Below are positions 16,766 through 25,340 of a stretch of DNA of 64,000 nucleotides, in pieces. The stretch spans positions 5,642,001 to 5,706,000 of the forward strand of contig NZ_CP139559.1 in the NCBI RefSeq assembly GCF_034263275.1. Direction: 5' to 3'. Each line of letters begins with the position of its first letter. Position 1 is the first letter of the stretch. Source of the stretch: Mucilaginibacter sp. cycad4 (GTDB taxonomy: Bacteria > Bacteroidota > Bacteroidia > Sphingobacteriales > Sphingobacteriaceae). Under the pieces are notes generated by a model, which had not been told where the DNA came from, did no database searches, and worked only from the letters and a program-made list of their open reading frames with translations. A program made the position numbers and the translations under genes.

Positions 16766-16875
16766 CACTAATTATTCGAATTAAGGCGAATTACACGAAT
16801 AATGTAGCTCCTAAAAATTCGTGCAATTCGATCAAATTGTGGCCGGCTTGCCGAGCATTCGTGTCAAACTGTAAA
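16766..16875. repeat. dispersed 'attcgtg' repeat, copy 1
   Basis: This AT-rich stretch with ACACTAATT, GAATTACACGAAT and AATTCGATC-AATTGTGGC motifs recurs, diverged, at 31164-31262. It is noncoding and its function is unknown. Confidence 0.45.
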
Positions 16876-16926
16876 TCTTATAAATCATAACCATAATACT
16901 GTAACAGCTCCCCTGCCTGCTCATGG

Positions 16927-16934
16927 TAATTTTG
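16927..16934 (+). promoter_or_regulatory. -7 box of the HMA-MauE gene
   Basis: TAATTTTG lies 21 bp before the ATG at 16956 and inside any longer reading of the frame, which decides the start in favour of 16956. No clear -33 TTG is seen, so an activator (the AraC protein) may be needed. Confidence 0.55.
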
Positions 16935-16955
16935 TATCAGCAAATAAAAATTATC

Positions 16956-17687
16956 ATGACACACACATATAACATCTCCGGCATGACCTGTACCGGCTGC
17001 CTGGCTAAAGTGCAAGGCTTATTACAACAGGTTCCCAACGTTGAAAAAATTGATATTTCATTGGCAGAAGGCACTGCCGATATTACCATGAAAAAACATG
17101 TATCAACAGCCGATCTTCAGCAAGCCCTTGCCGCTTATCCCAAATATCAGCTTAGCGAAGCAGAGGTACATCATCACAGCATGAATGTAGTTGATGATAC
17201 AGAAAACCGCACATGGGTGCAAACCTACAAACCCATCCTGCTGATATTCGGCTATCTGCTGGCGGCTTCATTCATTGCGGGCTATACTGCTGCTTTTAAC
17301 GTTATGACCATGATGCGGATTTTTATGAGCGGATTTTTCCTGGTGTTCTCCTTTTTTAAACTGCTGGATATTGCCGGCTTTGCCGATAGTTACAGTATGT
17401 ATGATGTGGTAGCCAAACGCTGGCGCGGATGGGGCTACGTTTATGTTTTTGTTGAACTGGGTTTAGGCCTTGCCTTTGCGCTTAATATTGCACCATTTAT
17501 AATTAACGTTATAATGGTTGTGGTAATGACTATAAGCCTGATCGGGGTAATGCAAAGTGTTTTCAACAAAAGGAAGATCCGTTGCGCTTGTCTTGGCGCG
17601 GTGTTTAACCTGCCCATGAGCACGGTTACCATTATTGAAGATGGATTAATGATTGTGATGGGGATTGTGATGTTGGGATTGATGTAA
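16956..17687 (+). CDS. HMA domain-MauE/DoxX-type membrane protein
   Basis: 243 residues from the ATG at 16956. The N-terminal HMA domain has the metal motif GMTCTGC (Cys 10, 13). After a His-rich linker (EVHHHSMN) come four to five membrane helices of the MauE/DoxX type (PILLIFGYLLAASFIAGYTA, FVELGLGLAFALNIAPFIIN) with a KIRCACLG motif between helices. It resembles redox-associated membrane proteins found in copper/heavy-metal clusters. The neighbouring AraC regulator also has a metal domain, so metal-dependent control is likely. Transport has not been shown for this type. Confidence 0.8.
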   Translation: MTHTYNISGMTCTGCLAKVQGLLQQVPNVEKIDISLAEGTADITMKKHVSTADLQQALAAYPKYQLSEAEVHHHSMNVVDDTENRTWVQTYKPILLIFGYLLAASFIAGYTAAFNVMTMMRIFMSGFFLVFSFFKLLDIAGFADSYSMYDVVAKRWRGWGYVYVFVELGLGLAFALNIAPFIINVIMVVVMTISLIGVMQSVFNKRKIRCACLGAVFNLPMSTVTIIEDGLMIVMGIVMLGLM

Positions 17688-17699
17688 GGCTTCCGGCAA

Positions 17700-17845
17700 A
17701 TGTCGATAGACAGAGCAAAAACGGGCTGAAAGGAGGTGCGAAAGAGAAATCTTCTACATCCAATTCTACAACCATACCTGTAAAAGCAGGGTGTAGAAGA
17801 TTTCTCCTCCCCCTACTATTCCTTACGCTGTTCGTCGAAATGACA
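17700..17845. repeat. palindromic repeat (type P4), between convergent genes
   Basis: GAGAAATCTTCTAC (17744-17757) is inverted exactly at 17793-17806, and the right border TCGAAATGACAT (17834-17845) matches that of the copy at 26124-26280. The left border is degenerate. It fills the gap between two convergent genes. Confidence 0.75.
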
Positions 17846-17860
17846 TTAATTATATTTTGC

Positions 17861-18115
17861 TTACATCCTAAACCGCAAAGCAACCGAGCGTCCCAATGCC
17901 TGTGCAAATTCGGGGTCAATTACCGGGCCTTCGCCTTTTTGTACCCATACACGGCGTGCGTCTTTTTGAAGGATTATTTTCTCGCCGTTTAACAGGATCT
18001 CAAGTTCGCTGGTGGTTGGGGTAATTGGCGAGGTATTAATTTGATACACGTGATCGGTATCGTTAAAAGTTATTCTTAGTGGCAATCCCATCTTTATCTT
18101 CTCTACGGTAAACAT
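17861..18115 (-). CDS. small conserved hypothetical protein, 84 aa
   Basis: A mostly beta protein (LPLRITFNDTDHVYQINTSP, SELEILLNGEKIILQKDARR, VWVQKGEGPVIDPEFAQALG). It has no signal or membrane segment. The type is seen in Bacteroidota without known function. Good codon use and position between a repeat and another minus-strand gene support coding. Confidence 0.65.
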   Translation of the reverse strand: MFTVEKIKMGLPLRITFNDTDHVYQINTSPITPTTSELEILLNGEKIILQKDARRVWVQKGEGPVIDPEFAQALGRSVALRFRM

Positions 18116-18210
18116 ACGTATCCCATGTTACAAAAGCAACAACAGGTGGCAGGCAATGCCAATTTCTACTTTAACAGGCTAATTTACAGATCATTATTTT
18201 GCATACTTAA

Positions 18211-18576
18211 TCAGGCCGCCAGCTGTAACTGAACCTTACGGATAAGGTTGTTCATGCCAAATGGCTTGTGCAAAACATCGTCCGGCGCTCCTTTTTGTGG
18301 TTCCAGTGCTTCGGTTTCTTCATTTTCGGAGCAAACAATTACACGAAGATTTTTAGTGGCCCTGTTCAATTTAATGAGCCGGCACAGCTCACGCCCATCC
18401 ATGCTTTTATTAACAATATCCAGGATCACCAGGTCGGGGTGGCATGCTTTTATAGTCCTGAAAATTTCATGGATATGGGTTGACGAGGCTACTTCGTACC
18501 CTTTGCCGAGTAAGATGTAGGTCATTACCTCTATCATCAGCTCGTTATCATCAACTATCAAAATCCGCTTTGCCAT
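18211..18576 (-). CDS. single-domain response regulator (CheY-like)
   Basis: 121 residues, receiver domain only. Acidic pair ILIVDDNE (Asp 9, 10), phospho-acceptor in DLVILDIVNK (Asp about 53), Ser in VIVCSENEE replacing the usual Thr/Ser switch residue, and Lys in VLHKPFG. Without an output domain it must act by protein contact or phosphotransfer. There is no kinase gene nearby; the 7TM sensor gene at 20673 has no kinase domain. Confidence 0.88.
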   Translation of the reverse strand: MAKRILIVDDNELMIEVMTYILLGKGYEVASSTHIHEIFRTIKACHPDLVILDIVNKSMDGRELCRLIKLNRATKNLRVIVCSENEETEALEPQKGAPDDVLHKPFGMNNLIRKVQLQLAA

Positions 18577-18746
18577 AAACCATGTCCTGCTTTCTGTACT
18601 ATTGTTTATGCAAAGTGCATGCCACTGATTAACTTACAGTTAAGTCTCTATGGCCTGAGCCGAAACAGTGTCCTGATATAGCTCTCTTTTGTAATGATAT
18701 TTAACAATTATAGCCTCAATGGTTAAACACAATAAATCTGTTTTAT

Positions 18747-18754
18747 TACATTTG
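18747..18754 (+). promoter_or_regulatory. -7 box of the LacI-type gene
   Basis: TACATTTG matches TAnnTTTG and stands 30 bp before the ATG at 18785. No clear -33 box is seen. Confidence 0.5.
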
Positions 18755-18784
18755 GCCTATAGGAAATAGATTTAGCGAGCGAAA

Positions 18785-19795
18785 ATGGACAATATCAATA
18801 TCAAAAAACTGGCAAAGGAACTCAATATCTCCACATCAACCATATCGAGGGCTTTTAATGGAAACACTGATATTAATAAAGATACCAAAGAGCGGATTTT
18901 AGCCTACGCCAAGCAACATAACTATTTGCCCAACCATTATGCCAGCAACCTCCGCGATAAAAAGACCAAAACCCTGGCTGTTATTGTTCCCGAAATAGCT
19001 AACGATTTTTTTTCGCAGGCTATCAATGGCATTGAAGAGGTTGCCCGTAAAAAAGGGTTCTACATTTTACTTTACCGTACCGACGACGTTTTTGAAAAGG
19101 AAGTATCGTTTGTGAATTATCTCAACAATGGCAAGGCTGATGGCATCATCATGTCGGTATCCGGCGAAGCCAGTGACCACAATTATCTGCGCCAGCTGGA
19201 AAAAAAGCATGTGCCTGTTGTTTTTTTCGACCGCGTTTATGAGGATATTGAGGCAGCCAAAGTAACTACTAACGACTATGACAGCAGCTTTGCAGCAACC
19301 GAACATCTTATTAAAACCGGCTGCAAAAAAGTAGCTTACCTGGTGGTTAACAAAAGTATTTCGATAGGTAAAGTGCGGATGCAGGGTTATATGGATGCGC
19401 TGGCCAAACATAAGGTAACCTTTGATGATACCCTTGTTATTGATTGCAGTAACGATGAAAAGGAAAATTATAAGATCCTGAAAAAGGCCTTGCAGGAAAT
19501 TAAGCCCGATGGCATTTTTAGTTCGGTTGAACGCCTGGCTTTTGCTACTTACTATGTTTGTAATGATCTCGGCATTTCGATACCCAACGATCTGAAGGTG
19601 ATTAGCTTTTCAAGTCTCAGGGTAGCCCCACTCCTTTCTCCCCCCCTTTCAACCATAACACAACCAGCTTACGAAATGGGCGTAAAGGCAGCAACTTTAT
19701 TATTCGATGTGCTCGAAAACAACGGCTCGGCTCCTAAAAAGCAACATGTATTAAAATCAAAATTGTTTATCAGGAAGTCGTCGGCTGGTGAGTAG
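18785..19795 (+). CDS. LacI/GalR-family transcriptional regulator
   Basis: 336 residues. The N-terminal HTH (NIKKLAKELNISTSTISRAF, NGNTDINKDTKERILAYAKQ) and hinge (YLPNHYASNLRDKKTKTLAV) are followed by a type I periplasmic-binding-protein fold (VIVPEIANDFFSQAINGIEE, GIIMSVSGE, VVFFDRVYED, YVCNDLGISIPNDLKVISFS). It should bind a sugar or related ligand and repress or activate distant genes. No sugar-use gene is adjacent. It ends just before a long hairpin shared with the convergent nitroreductase. Confidence 0.9.
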   Translation: MDNINIKKLAKELNISTSTISRAFNGNTDINKDTKERILAYAKQHNYLPNHYASNLRDKKTKTLAVIVPEIANDFFSQAINGIEEVARKKGFYILLYRTDDVFEKEVSFVNYLNNGKADGIIMSVSGEASDHNYLRQLEKKHVPVVFFDRVYEDIEAAKVTTNDYDSSFAATEHLIKTGCKKVAYLVVNKSISIGKVRMQGYMDALAKHKVTFDDTLVIDCSNDEKENYKILKKALQEIKPDGIFSSVERLAFATYYVCNDLGISIPNDLKVISFSSLRVAPLLSPPLSTITQPAYEMGVKAATLLFDVLENNGSAPKKQHVLKSKLFIRKSSAGE

Positions 19796-19864
19796 TGAAT
19801 AGTTGATTTGGTGAGTGGTTGATTTTCTGTATACCAATAACTACTCACCAAATCAACCATTCAC
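19795..19864. terminator. long hairpin between convergent LacI and nitroreductase genes
   Basis: Arms 19795-19820 and 19839-19864 pair in 24 of 26 positions (GTGAATAGTTGATTTGG ... CCAAATCAACCATTCAC), with an 18-nt loop. It overlaps the LacI stop and lies 17 bp before the nitroreductase stop, so it can separate both transcripts. The arms are made of related 7-8 bp units. Confidence 0.55.
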
Positions 19865-19880
19865 TTAATCAACCTAAAAC

Positions 19881-20510
19881 TTAAGCCTCAATAAAAAGCT
19901 CACTTTGCGGTCTGCGCACTTTTATCATTTTGCTGTAAGCATCGTCTTCGGCACGGAAACCTACCGCGGCAATTACGGTGGTAGTTAATCCTTTTTCTTT
20001 CAAGCCCAGGATCTCGTCAAATTTAGCTGCGTCAAAACCTTCCATTGGACCCGCGTCTACCCCAATCTCAGCAGCTTCAGCCAATAAAACGCCCAAAGCA
20101 ATATATGCCTGTTTGTGCGACCATTCAACTTTTTGCTCATCTGTACGGCTGGCCAGGGTACCTAATACCATTTGCTCATAACCGGCAAGGTTTTCACGGG
20201 CAATACTGCGGGTTGAAGCAACAAGGTCAATGAATTTTTTACCAAAATCCTCATCAAGATTGGTCAATGAAGCAAATACAAACAAAGCCGATGAATCGGT
20301 GATCTGCGCCTGGTCGTACCCAACCGCACGTAATTTTTTCCTTGTCTCTGCATCCTGTACAACAATCACTTTATACGATTGCAGGCCTAATGATGATGGT
20401 GCTAACTGGATGGCTGTTTTTAATGCCTCTAATTGTTCGGCGCTTATTTTTTTGCTGGGATCGAATTTCTTAACGGCCGATCTCCATTGTAATTTCTCTA
20501 CTAATGACAT
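19881..20510 (-). CDS. nitroreductase family NAD(P)H oxidoreductase
   Basis: 209 residues of the FMN-binding nitroreductase fold (NfsB-like): LQWRSAVKKFDPSKKISAEQ at the N-terminus (FMN phosphate Arg/Ser), APSSLGLQSYKVIVVQDAET, EKVEWSHKQAYIALGVLLAE, GVDAGPMEGFDAAKFDEILG. It forms FMN dimers that reduce quinones or nitro compounds. It has its own promoter with palindromes, so probably induced by stress; the regulator is not adjacent. Confidence 0.9.
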   Translation of the reverse strand: MSLVEKLQWRSAVKKFDPSKKISAEQLEALKTAIQLAPSSLGLQSYKVIVVQDAETRKKLRAVGYDQAQITDSSALFVFASLTNLDEDFGKKFIDLVASTRSIARENLAGYEQMVLGTLASRTDEQKVEWSHKQAYIALGVLLAEAAEIGVDAGPMEGFDAAKFDEILGLKEKGLTTTVIAAVGFRAEDDAYSKMIKVRRPQSELFIEA

Positions 20511-20530
20511 GATTATTTCAATTGTTGAAA

Positions 20531-20560
20531 CAAATATAAATGTTTAAACATGTATGTTTA
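20531..20560 (-). promoter_or_regulatory. nitroreductase promoter with operator-like palindromes
   Basis: On the minus strand TATATTTG (20538-20531) lies 20 bp before the ATG. Immediately upstream are overlapping palindromes, TGTTTAAACA (20541-20550) and AAACAT-N2-ATGTTT (to 20560), where a regulator would overlap the -33 region. Confidence 0.5.
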
Positions 20561-20672
20561 GCCATGCAATTGTAAACAGATAATTATTCCGGTTAAAATG
20601 GAAATGAATATTTTGTCTTCGGGGTATCGTTACATACACACGTGGGGAATTTTGCCTGACTTTATGCTCCTG

Positions 20673-22574
20673 TTAGGCATTCATGTCAATCACTAATTTA
20701 CTCCACCCTTTATTTCCCGCGTTTTTGATCTCTTTTTTTCGCTGCTCCATTACTTTTTTAATGCGCGAGCTGTAAGCCCAGCAGGTGCTTTGACGGATAG
20801 AAAGAATTTCGGAAAGTTTATGTGATGAGATCTTGCCCTTGGTCGAATACATCAGGAAGATCATATAAAAAGCTTTGTTGATGGGGATCCGGGTATTTTG
20901 CAATATCGTATAAGCTATCACCGACTCCTCATACCCACATTTTGAACACCGGCGGCTGTAAGGGAGGTGCCCGCTGCCATAATGGGTATTGGCACATTTG
21001 CGGCAGGCATAGCCATGTTCCCATTTCAGGTCGGACAGGAATTTGAAACAGGTTTCCCTGTCGGGATAAATACGGCTAAACTCTTCAAAGTCAACTTCGG
21101 TAAGCATCACCCTATCGTGGGTAACCTTTTCAATATCATTATGCAGGATGATGTTATCTTTTTCGAGCAGCACATTCATGCGCGAGATCTCTTCGGCCTG
21201 TTGCTGCAAAAGTTCATTAACCGATTTAAGCTCCTCGTTTTGCTCGGCTATCATCGACGATTTTTCAACCAGCTCGCGGGTGCGTTCCTGTACCTGGGCT
21301 TCAAGGCTGCGGTTCAGGGTATCTTTCAGTTCTTCGTTTTGTTTCATCTGGGCTATAATATCCTGCTGGGCAATATCCTTTTCTTTTTTCAGGATGCGTA
21401 CCTTATCGCCTATAGCAAAAGAGATGAACAGCATCTCCATAATAAAACAAACACTCAGGCTGTAATAATCAAACTCGGTAACGGGCAGCCACCAGATATT
21501 TAGTGCTATGCAGCTTTTAATCACAAAGCCGGTAAGTAAAAACGTATATCCGATAACAAAGAACCGTGCCGGCTTATACCCTTTTATCAATACATAGCAC
21601 CCCGCATAAAAAGAAATGCACAGCGGCAAAAACTCGATGATCTTGTAATTAAACCAGGCCATATTAATGGTAAGGCAGGCCAGGAAATAAATGCACCTGA
21701 AAATGATCACCCCTTTGATCACTTTATTTAAGCGCGGGGCATTAACTTTTAAATTGAGCAGGCTTTGTGCAAAAAGGATGGCAAAAATACTGGCCGAGAA
21801 CAGGGCGATACCATAGGCATAATTGTTCCAGCCGGGATAGTTAGGCCAGATATACTGGTAAGCTATACCATCGGCACACATTTCATAAAGGCCGATACTA
21901 AGGTTATAAATGATGTAATACAGGTATTGCACCTGGCGCATGGCTATGAACATCATGAAATTGTACAGCCCAAAAACCAGGATCATCCCATAAAAAACAC
22001 CAAAGAAAAAATATTCATCAAGCGCATAACCAATAAAGCGGCTTACGGTGCGCAATACCATGATCACATTAACCGAATGCCCCGAACGGATGCGGATATA
22101 ATAAACATCATCGGGTCCCTGATTGCTGTTGATATTAAAGCTAAAGTTTTTGTGTTTGTAAAAGCGCGCAGCAAAAGGGCGGCGGCTGCCAAGCGATATT
22201 GCCCGGTAAGTACGTTTAAGGGGTGAATAAACGGTAATGCTGTCAATAGTTTGATCAAAAAACTCCAGGATCCAGTTGTTGGTGGTGGCATTGGCCTTGC
22301 CAATTTTTATGCGGTACCAATAAGCCGAATTGTTATGACGGGTAACCGGGGTAGGTTCCTGGTTAGCCGCGAATTTGCCTGCTAAATAAGCCGCCTGAAC
22401 ACCGTCGAGGCCAATTTTCCCGGTTGTATCCTCAAAATAAACTATTTGCTTATACTCAAAAATGTGCTGGTTTACCTTGTCGTTTATTTGAACCGCAGTT
22501 TGCGCTATGCCTGTTGAAAAGCATAAGCAAAGCATCATAATACCGATAAAAGATCTCAGTAAAAGTTTAAACAT
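20673..22574 (-). CDS. 7TMR-DISM sensor fused to an IS1595-type transposase zinc ribbon
   Basis: 633 residues. Signal peptide (to about 24, FSTGIAQ), extracellular 7TMR-DISMED2 beta-domain (about 35-175: NNSAYWYRIKIG, NWILEFFDQTIDSITVYSP), seven-helix 7TMR-DISM region (about 190-395), coiled coil (about 400-480: ELKDTLNRSLEAQVQERTRE), then residues 494-633 homologous to the N-terminus of IS1595/ISXO2 transposases: PDRETCFKFLSDLKWEHGY, zinc Cys at 524, 527, 543, 546 (CRKC...CSKC) and TRIPINKAFYMIF...SSHKLSEIL helix-turn-helix region. The catalytic DDE part is absent. Unlike typical family members it has no kinase or cyclase output; DNA binding by the zinc ribbon/HTH is the likely output. Single gene. 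Confidence 0.85.
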   Translation of the reverse strand: MFKLLLRSFIGIMMLCLCFSTGIAQTAVQINDKVNQHIFEYKQIVYFEDTTGKIGLDGVQAAYLAGKFAANQEPTPVTRHNNSAYWYRIKIGKANATTNNWILEFFDQTIDSITVYSPLKRTYRAISLGSRRPFAARFYKHKNFSFNINSNQGPDDVYYIRIRSGHSVNVIMVLRTVSRFIGYALDEYFFFGVFYGMILVFGLYNFMMFIAMRQVQYLYYIIYNLSIGLYEMCADGIAYQYIWPNYPGWNNYAYGIALFSASIFAILFAQSLLNLKVNAPRLNKVIKGVIIFRCIYFLACLTINMAWFNYKIIEFLPLCISFYAGCYVLIKGYKPARFFVIGYTFLLTGFVIKSCIALNIWWLPVTEFDYYSLSVCFIMEMLFISFAIGDKVRILKKEKDIAQQDIIAQMKQNEELKDTLNRSLEAQVQERTRELVEKSSMIAEQNEELKSVNELLQQQAEEISRMNVLLEKDNIILHNDIEKVTHDRVMLTEVDFEEFSRIYPDRETCFKFLSDLKWEHGYACRKCANTHYGSGHLPYSRRCSKCGYEESVIAYTILQNTRIPINKAFYMIFLMYSTKGKISSHKLSEILSIRQSTCWAYSSRIKKVMEQRKKEIKNAGNKGWSKLVIDMNA

Positions 22575-23002
22575 AGGCTCGGGAAATGGATGTATTCCGC
22601 ACCTGTAATGGTGGTTTCACTACAGGCGCGAAAGAAATGGTTGTTTGGTTAGCGTCAGGCCGGATACAATTATAATATTTTTATTTTTCTATTCCTATTA
22701 AAAGTACATTATACAGTTATTTAAAATGTTAATTTTTAGCTATTTGTTGTTAATATATAGGAATTACCATCCATGAGCAGCCACCGGGCCGCCTGGCAAA
22801 GCGTGTAAGGCGATTTTTTTATCCATTTTTAAATATTGCCGGCTAAAAACACCCATGCAATAGCGATAAATGGGGCGAACAAATTATTCTCATCAGGAGT
22901 ACTTTTAAACCAGGGCATACAGGGATTGACAGCTTTATTAAATGGGGTTGTTTGATGGCTGAACATGACTAATATATGAACCGGGAATGGCTATAACAAG
23001 CG
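22575..23002. other. divergent intergenic region between the 7TM sensor and modA
   Basis: There is no gene. At 22794-22818 CGCCT pairs with AGGCG and is followed by seven T (22812-22821), a terminator-like structure on the plus strand, preceded by CCGGGCCGCCTGGCAAAGCG. It lies about 290 bp upstream of the modA ATG. This could be the end of a small RNA or an attenuator; nothing more specific can be claimed. Confidence 0.35.
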
Positions 23003-23010
23003 TATATTTG
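23003..23010 (+). promoter_or_regulatory. -7 box of the modABC operon
   Basis: TATATTTG matches TAnnTTTG and lies 97 bp before the chosen modA ATG (43 bp before an alternative GTG at 23054). Confidence 0.5.
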
Positions 23011-23107
23011 TAGTGTTGGTGGTATCAAAACATCGCTTTTTAAAAATAATGATGTGCTTCAATACCAAAACAAAACTGTTGCCCGCAAGCCAAAAACTAT
23101 AAAACCT

Positions 23108-23884
23108 ATGCAAAGCGAACATTACAATACCAGGCTAATAAAAAGCATATTCTTTTTATCAGCCCTGCTGTTTACAGCAAGTTTAACCGTCAATGCCCAG
23201 AATATCCGGGTTGCGGCCGCTGCCAACCTGCAGCCGGTAATGGAAGTTTTACAAAAAGATTTTAAGCAAAAAACAGGTATCACTATTGACGCCGTTATTG
23301 GTTCATCGGGCAAGCTGGTAGCGCAGATCAGCAATGGAGCTCCATTTGATGTGTTTTTATCGGCTGATATGGGCTTTCCGGAAACTTTGTTTAAAAATGG
23401 TTTCGCCAAGGAAAAGCCGGTAGTATACGCTTCCGGCAGCCTGATCATTTGCAGTACGCAAAACATAGGTTTTGAAAACTGGGAACGCCTGCTGCTGTCG
23501 GCCCGGGTAAAAAAAATAGCTGTAGCCAACCCTGCTATTGCGCCATACGGTAAAGCCGCAGAACAATCACTACAGGATAAAGGGGTTTTGGATGATGCCA
23601 AACCGAAGATCGTTTACGGCGAAAGCATATCGCAGGTAAATACTTACATTACCACAGGTGTGGCCGATATTGGTTTCACAACTCAATCGCTGGTAAAAGA
23701 ATTAGGAGATAAAACACCGCTATTTTATAAGATCATCGACCCCAAAACTTACGACCCGATACTGCAGGGCATCGTGATCCTGAAACATGGTGCGGATAAT
23801 CCTGCGGCCGGAAAGTTTTACCGGTACATTTTAAGCCCGGCAGCTAAAAGTATTTTTAGAGCCTATGGTTATAGGGTGCAATAA
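23108..23884 (+). CDS. modA: molybdate-binding periplasmic protein ModA
   Basis: 258 residues from the ATG at 23108, chosen because it gives a normal signal peptide (KSIFFLSALLFTASLTVNAQ). The mature part begins IRVAAAANLQPVMEVL and contains IDAVIGSSGKLVAQISNGAP, DVFLSADMGFPETL, VYASGSLIICS, VANPAIAPYGKAAEQSL: the oxyanion-binding loops with Ser residues typical of ModA. It delivers molybdate or tungstate to ModBC. It is the first gene of the operon, 15 bp before modB. Confidence 0.92.
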   Translation: MQSEHYNTRLIKSIFFLSALLFTASLTVNAQNIRVAAAANLQPVMEVLQKDFKQKTGITIDAVIGSSGKLVAQISNGAPFDVFLSADMGFPETLFKNGFAKEKPVVYASGSLIICSTQNIGFENWERLLLSARVKKIAVANPAIAPYGKAAEQSLQDKGVLDDAKPKIVYGESISQVNTYITTGVADIGFTTQSLVKELGDKTPLFYKIIDPKTYDPILQGIVILKHGADNPAAGKFYRYILSPAAKSIFRAYGYRVQ

Positions 23885-23899
23885 TTTGTATTTTTATCG

Positions 23900-24571
23900 A
23901 TGGACCTATCGCCCATATGGCTCACATTAAAATTAGCAGGTATTACTACGCTTTTGCTGCTGCTTGCCGGGCTGCCATTTGCGTGGTGGCTTTCAAGGGG
24001 AAGGTCGTTTTTTAAGATCATTATCGAGGCAATTATTACCATGCCTTTGGTGTTGCCGCCATCGGTACTCGGGTTTTATTTGCTACTGGCTTTTAGTCCG
24101 CAGCATGGTTTAGGGAAATGGCTGCATGATACTTTTGACGTACAACTGGTTTTTTCCTTTCCGGGATTGATCCTCGCCTCGGTAATTTATAGTATGCCAT
24201 TTATGGTTGGGCCGGTAAAATCTGCTCTGCAACAGTTGCCGGGTTCATTAGCCGAAGCATCCTACACATTGGGTAAAACCGAATGGCAAACTTTCCGATA
24301 TGTATTACTGCCCAATATCAAACCATCATTATTAACCGCCGCGGTTTTAACCTTTGCCCATACCCTGGGCGAGTTTGGCGTTGTGCTCATGATTGGCGGT
24401 AATATCCCCGGCGTTACAAGAGTGGCGTCCATCGCGGTGTACGATTCGGTAGAGAAGATGGACTATGCCTCGGCCAACAACTATTCGCTTATTTTATTTT
24501 CCATCACTTTTGTGTTGGTGATAGCTGTTTTTATGTTCAATAAATACCAGGCGAAAGGCCCTTTAGCATGA
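23900..24571 (+). CDS. modB: molybdate ABC transporter permease ModB
   Basis: 223 residues with five to six membrane helices. Typical landmarks are PLVLPPSVLGFYLLL (molybdate-pore signature) and the EAA loop SLAEASYTLGKTEWQTFRYV, LPNIKPSLLTAAVLTFAHTL, GEFGVVLMIGGNIPGVTRVA. The length is standard. The stop overlaps the modC start (ATGA). Confidence 0.93.
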   Translation: MDLSPIWLTLKLAGITTLLLLLAGLPFAWWLSRGRSFFKIIIEAIITMPLVLPPSVLGFYLLLAFSPQHGLGKWLHDTFDVQLVFSFPGLILASVIYSMPFMVGPVKSALQQLPGSLAEASYTLGKTEWQTFRYVLLPNIKPSLLTAAVLTFAHTLGEFGVVLMIGGNIPGVTRVASIAVYDSVEKMDYASANNYSLILFSITFVLVIAVFMFNKYQAKGPLA

Positions 24572-25200
24572 TCAGCATCGATATTGAAGTAAAACTGAAA
24601 GCCTATCATGGCGGACAATTGCTGAAGATAAAACGGCTGTTTGTTTCCGGCAGTATTACCAAAATTTTAGGGCCTTCGGGATCCGGAAAAACTACACTGC
24701 TTAAAATGATAGCCGGTCTGTCATTGCCCCAAAAAGGGAAGATCACAGCGGACGGTGTTACCTGGTTTAATGATGAACAACAGATCAATTTATCGCCGCA
24801 AAAAAGACGCGTCGGCTTCGTATTTCAAAACTACGCCCTGTTCCCAAACATGACGGTGCAACAGCACCTGGAATATGCAACGAATGATGCTGACTGGATA
24901 AAACAGCTACTGCAGTTGGGACAATTGGATAACTTTACCACTCACAAACCCGATCACTTATCTGGCGGGCAACAACAGCGCCTGGCCATTTTAAGGGCGC
25001 TGGCCATCAAACCCAAGCTGCTTTTGATGGATGAGCCATTTTCTGCGCTGGACAGTAAGATGAAAACTTTACTGATGGAAGAACTTAAGCCGCTAATTAG
25101 GCAACTGGGTGCCACAACAATTATTGTAAGTCATAATTTGCAGGAGTTGGAAGCATTTGATGGAGAGGTGATGAATTTTGAGGAACTGCTTGGATATTAA
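24568..25200 (+). CDS. modC: molybdate ABC transporter ATPase ModC, short form
   Basis: 210 residues with Walker A GPSGSGKTTL, Q-loop FVFQNYALFPNMTVQQHL, signature LSGGQQQRLAILRAL, Walker B LLLMDEPFSALD and H-loop IIVSHN. The C-terminal TOBE (molybdate-binding) domain of E. coli ModC is absent, so the gene lacks the regulatory inhibition domain. It is translationally coupled to modB. Confidence 0.92.
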   Translation: MISIDIEVKLKAYHGGQLLKIKRLFVSGSITKILGPSGSGKTTLLKMIAGLSLPQKGKITADGVTWFNDEQQINLSPQKRRVGFVFQNYALFPNMTVQQHLEYATNDADWIKQLLQLGQLDNFTTHKPDHLSGGQQQRLAILRALAIKPKLLLMDEPFSALDSKMKTLLMEELKPLIRQLGATTIIVSHNLQELEAFDGEVMNFEELLGY

Positions 25201-25340
25201 AATTTTTCAGTTGTTGTGACCGGCCAAACATGCTTTCAGCTAAACCTTTTCTAAAAGCCATTTACTACACCCGGCCCTGTAACAATTTCTGTTACGTACT
25301 ATCCAATACACAAAAAACCTTTATCTAAACCTCGTTTACT

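Noticed and set aside
22780..22825. Moco riboswitch upstream of modA
   Set aside because: Only a short GC-rich stretch looks similar; the required multi-stem structure cannot be drawn, so it is kept only as a low-interest finding.
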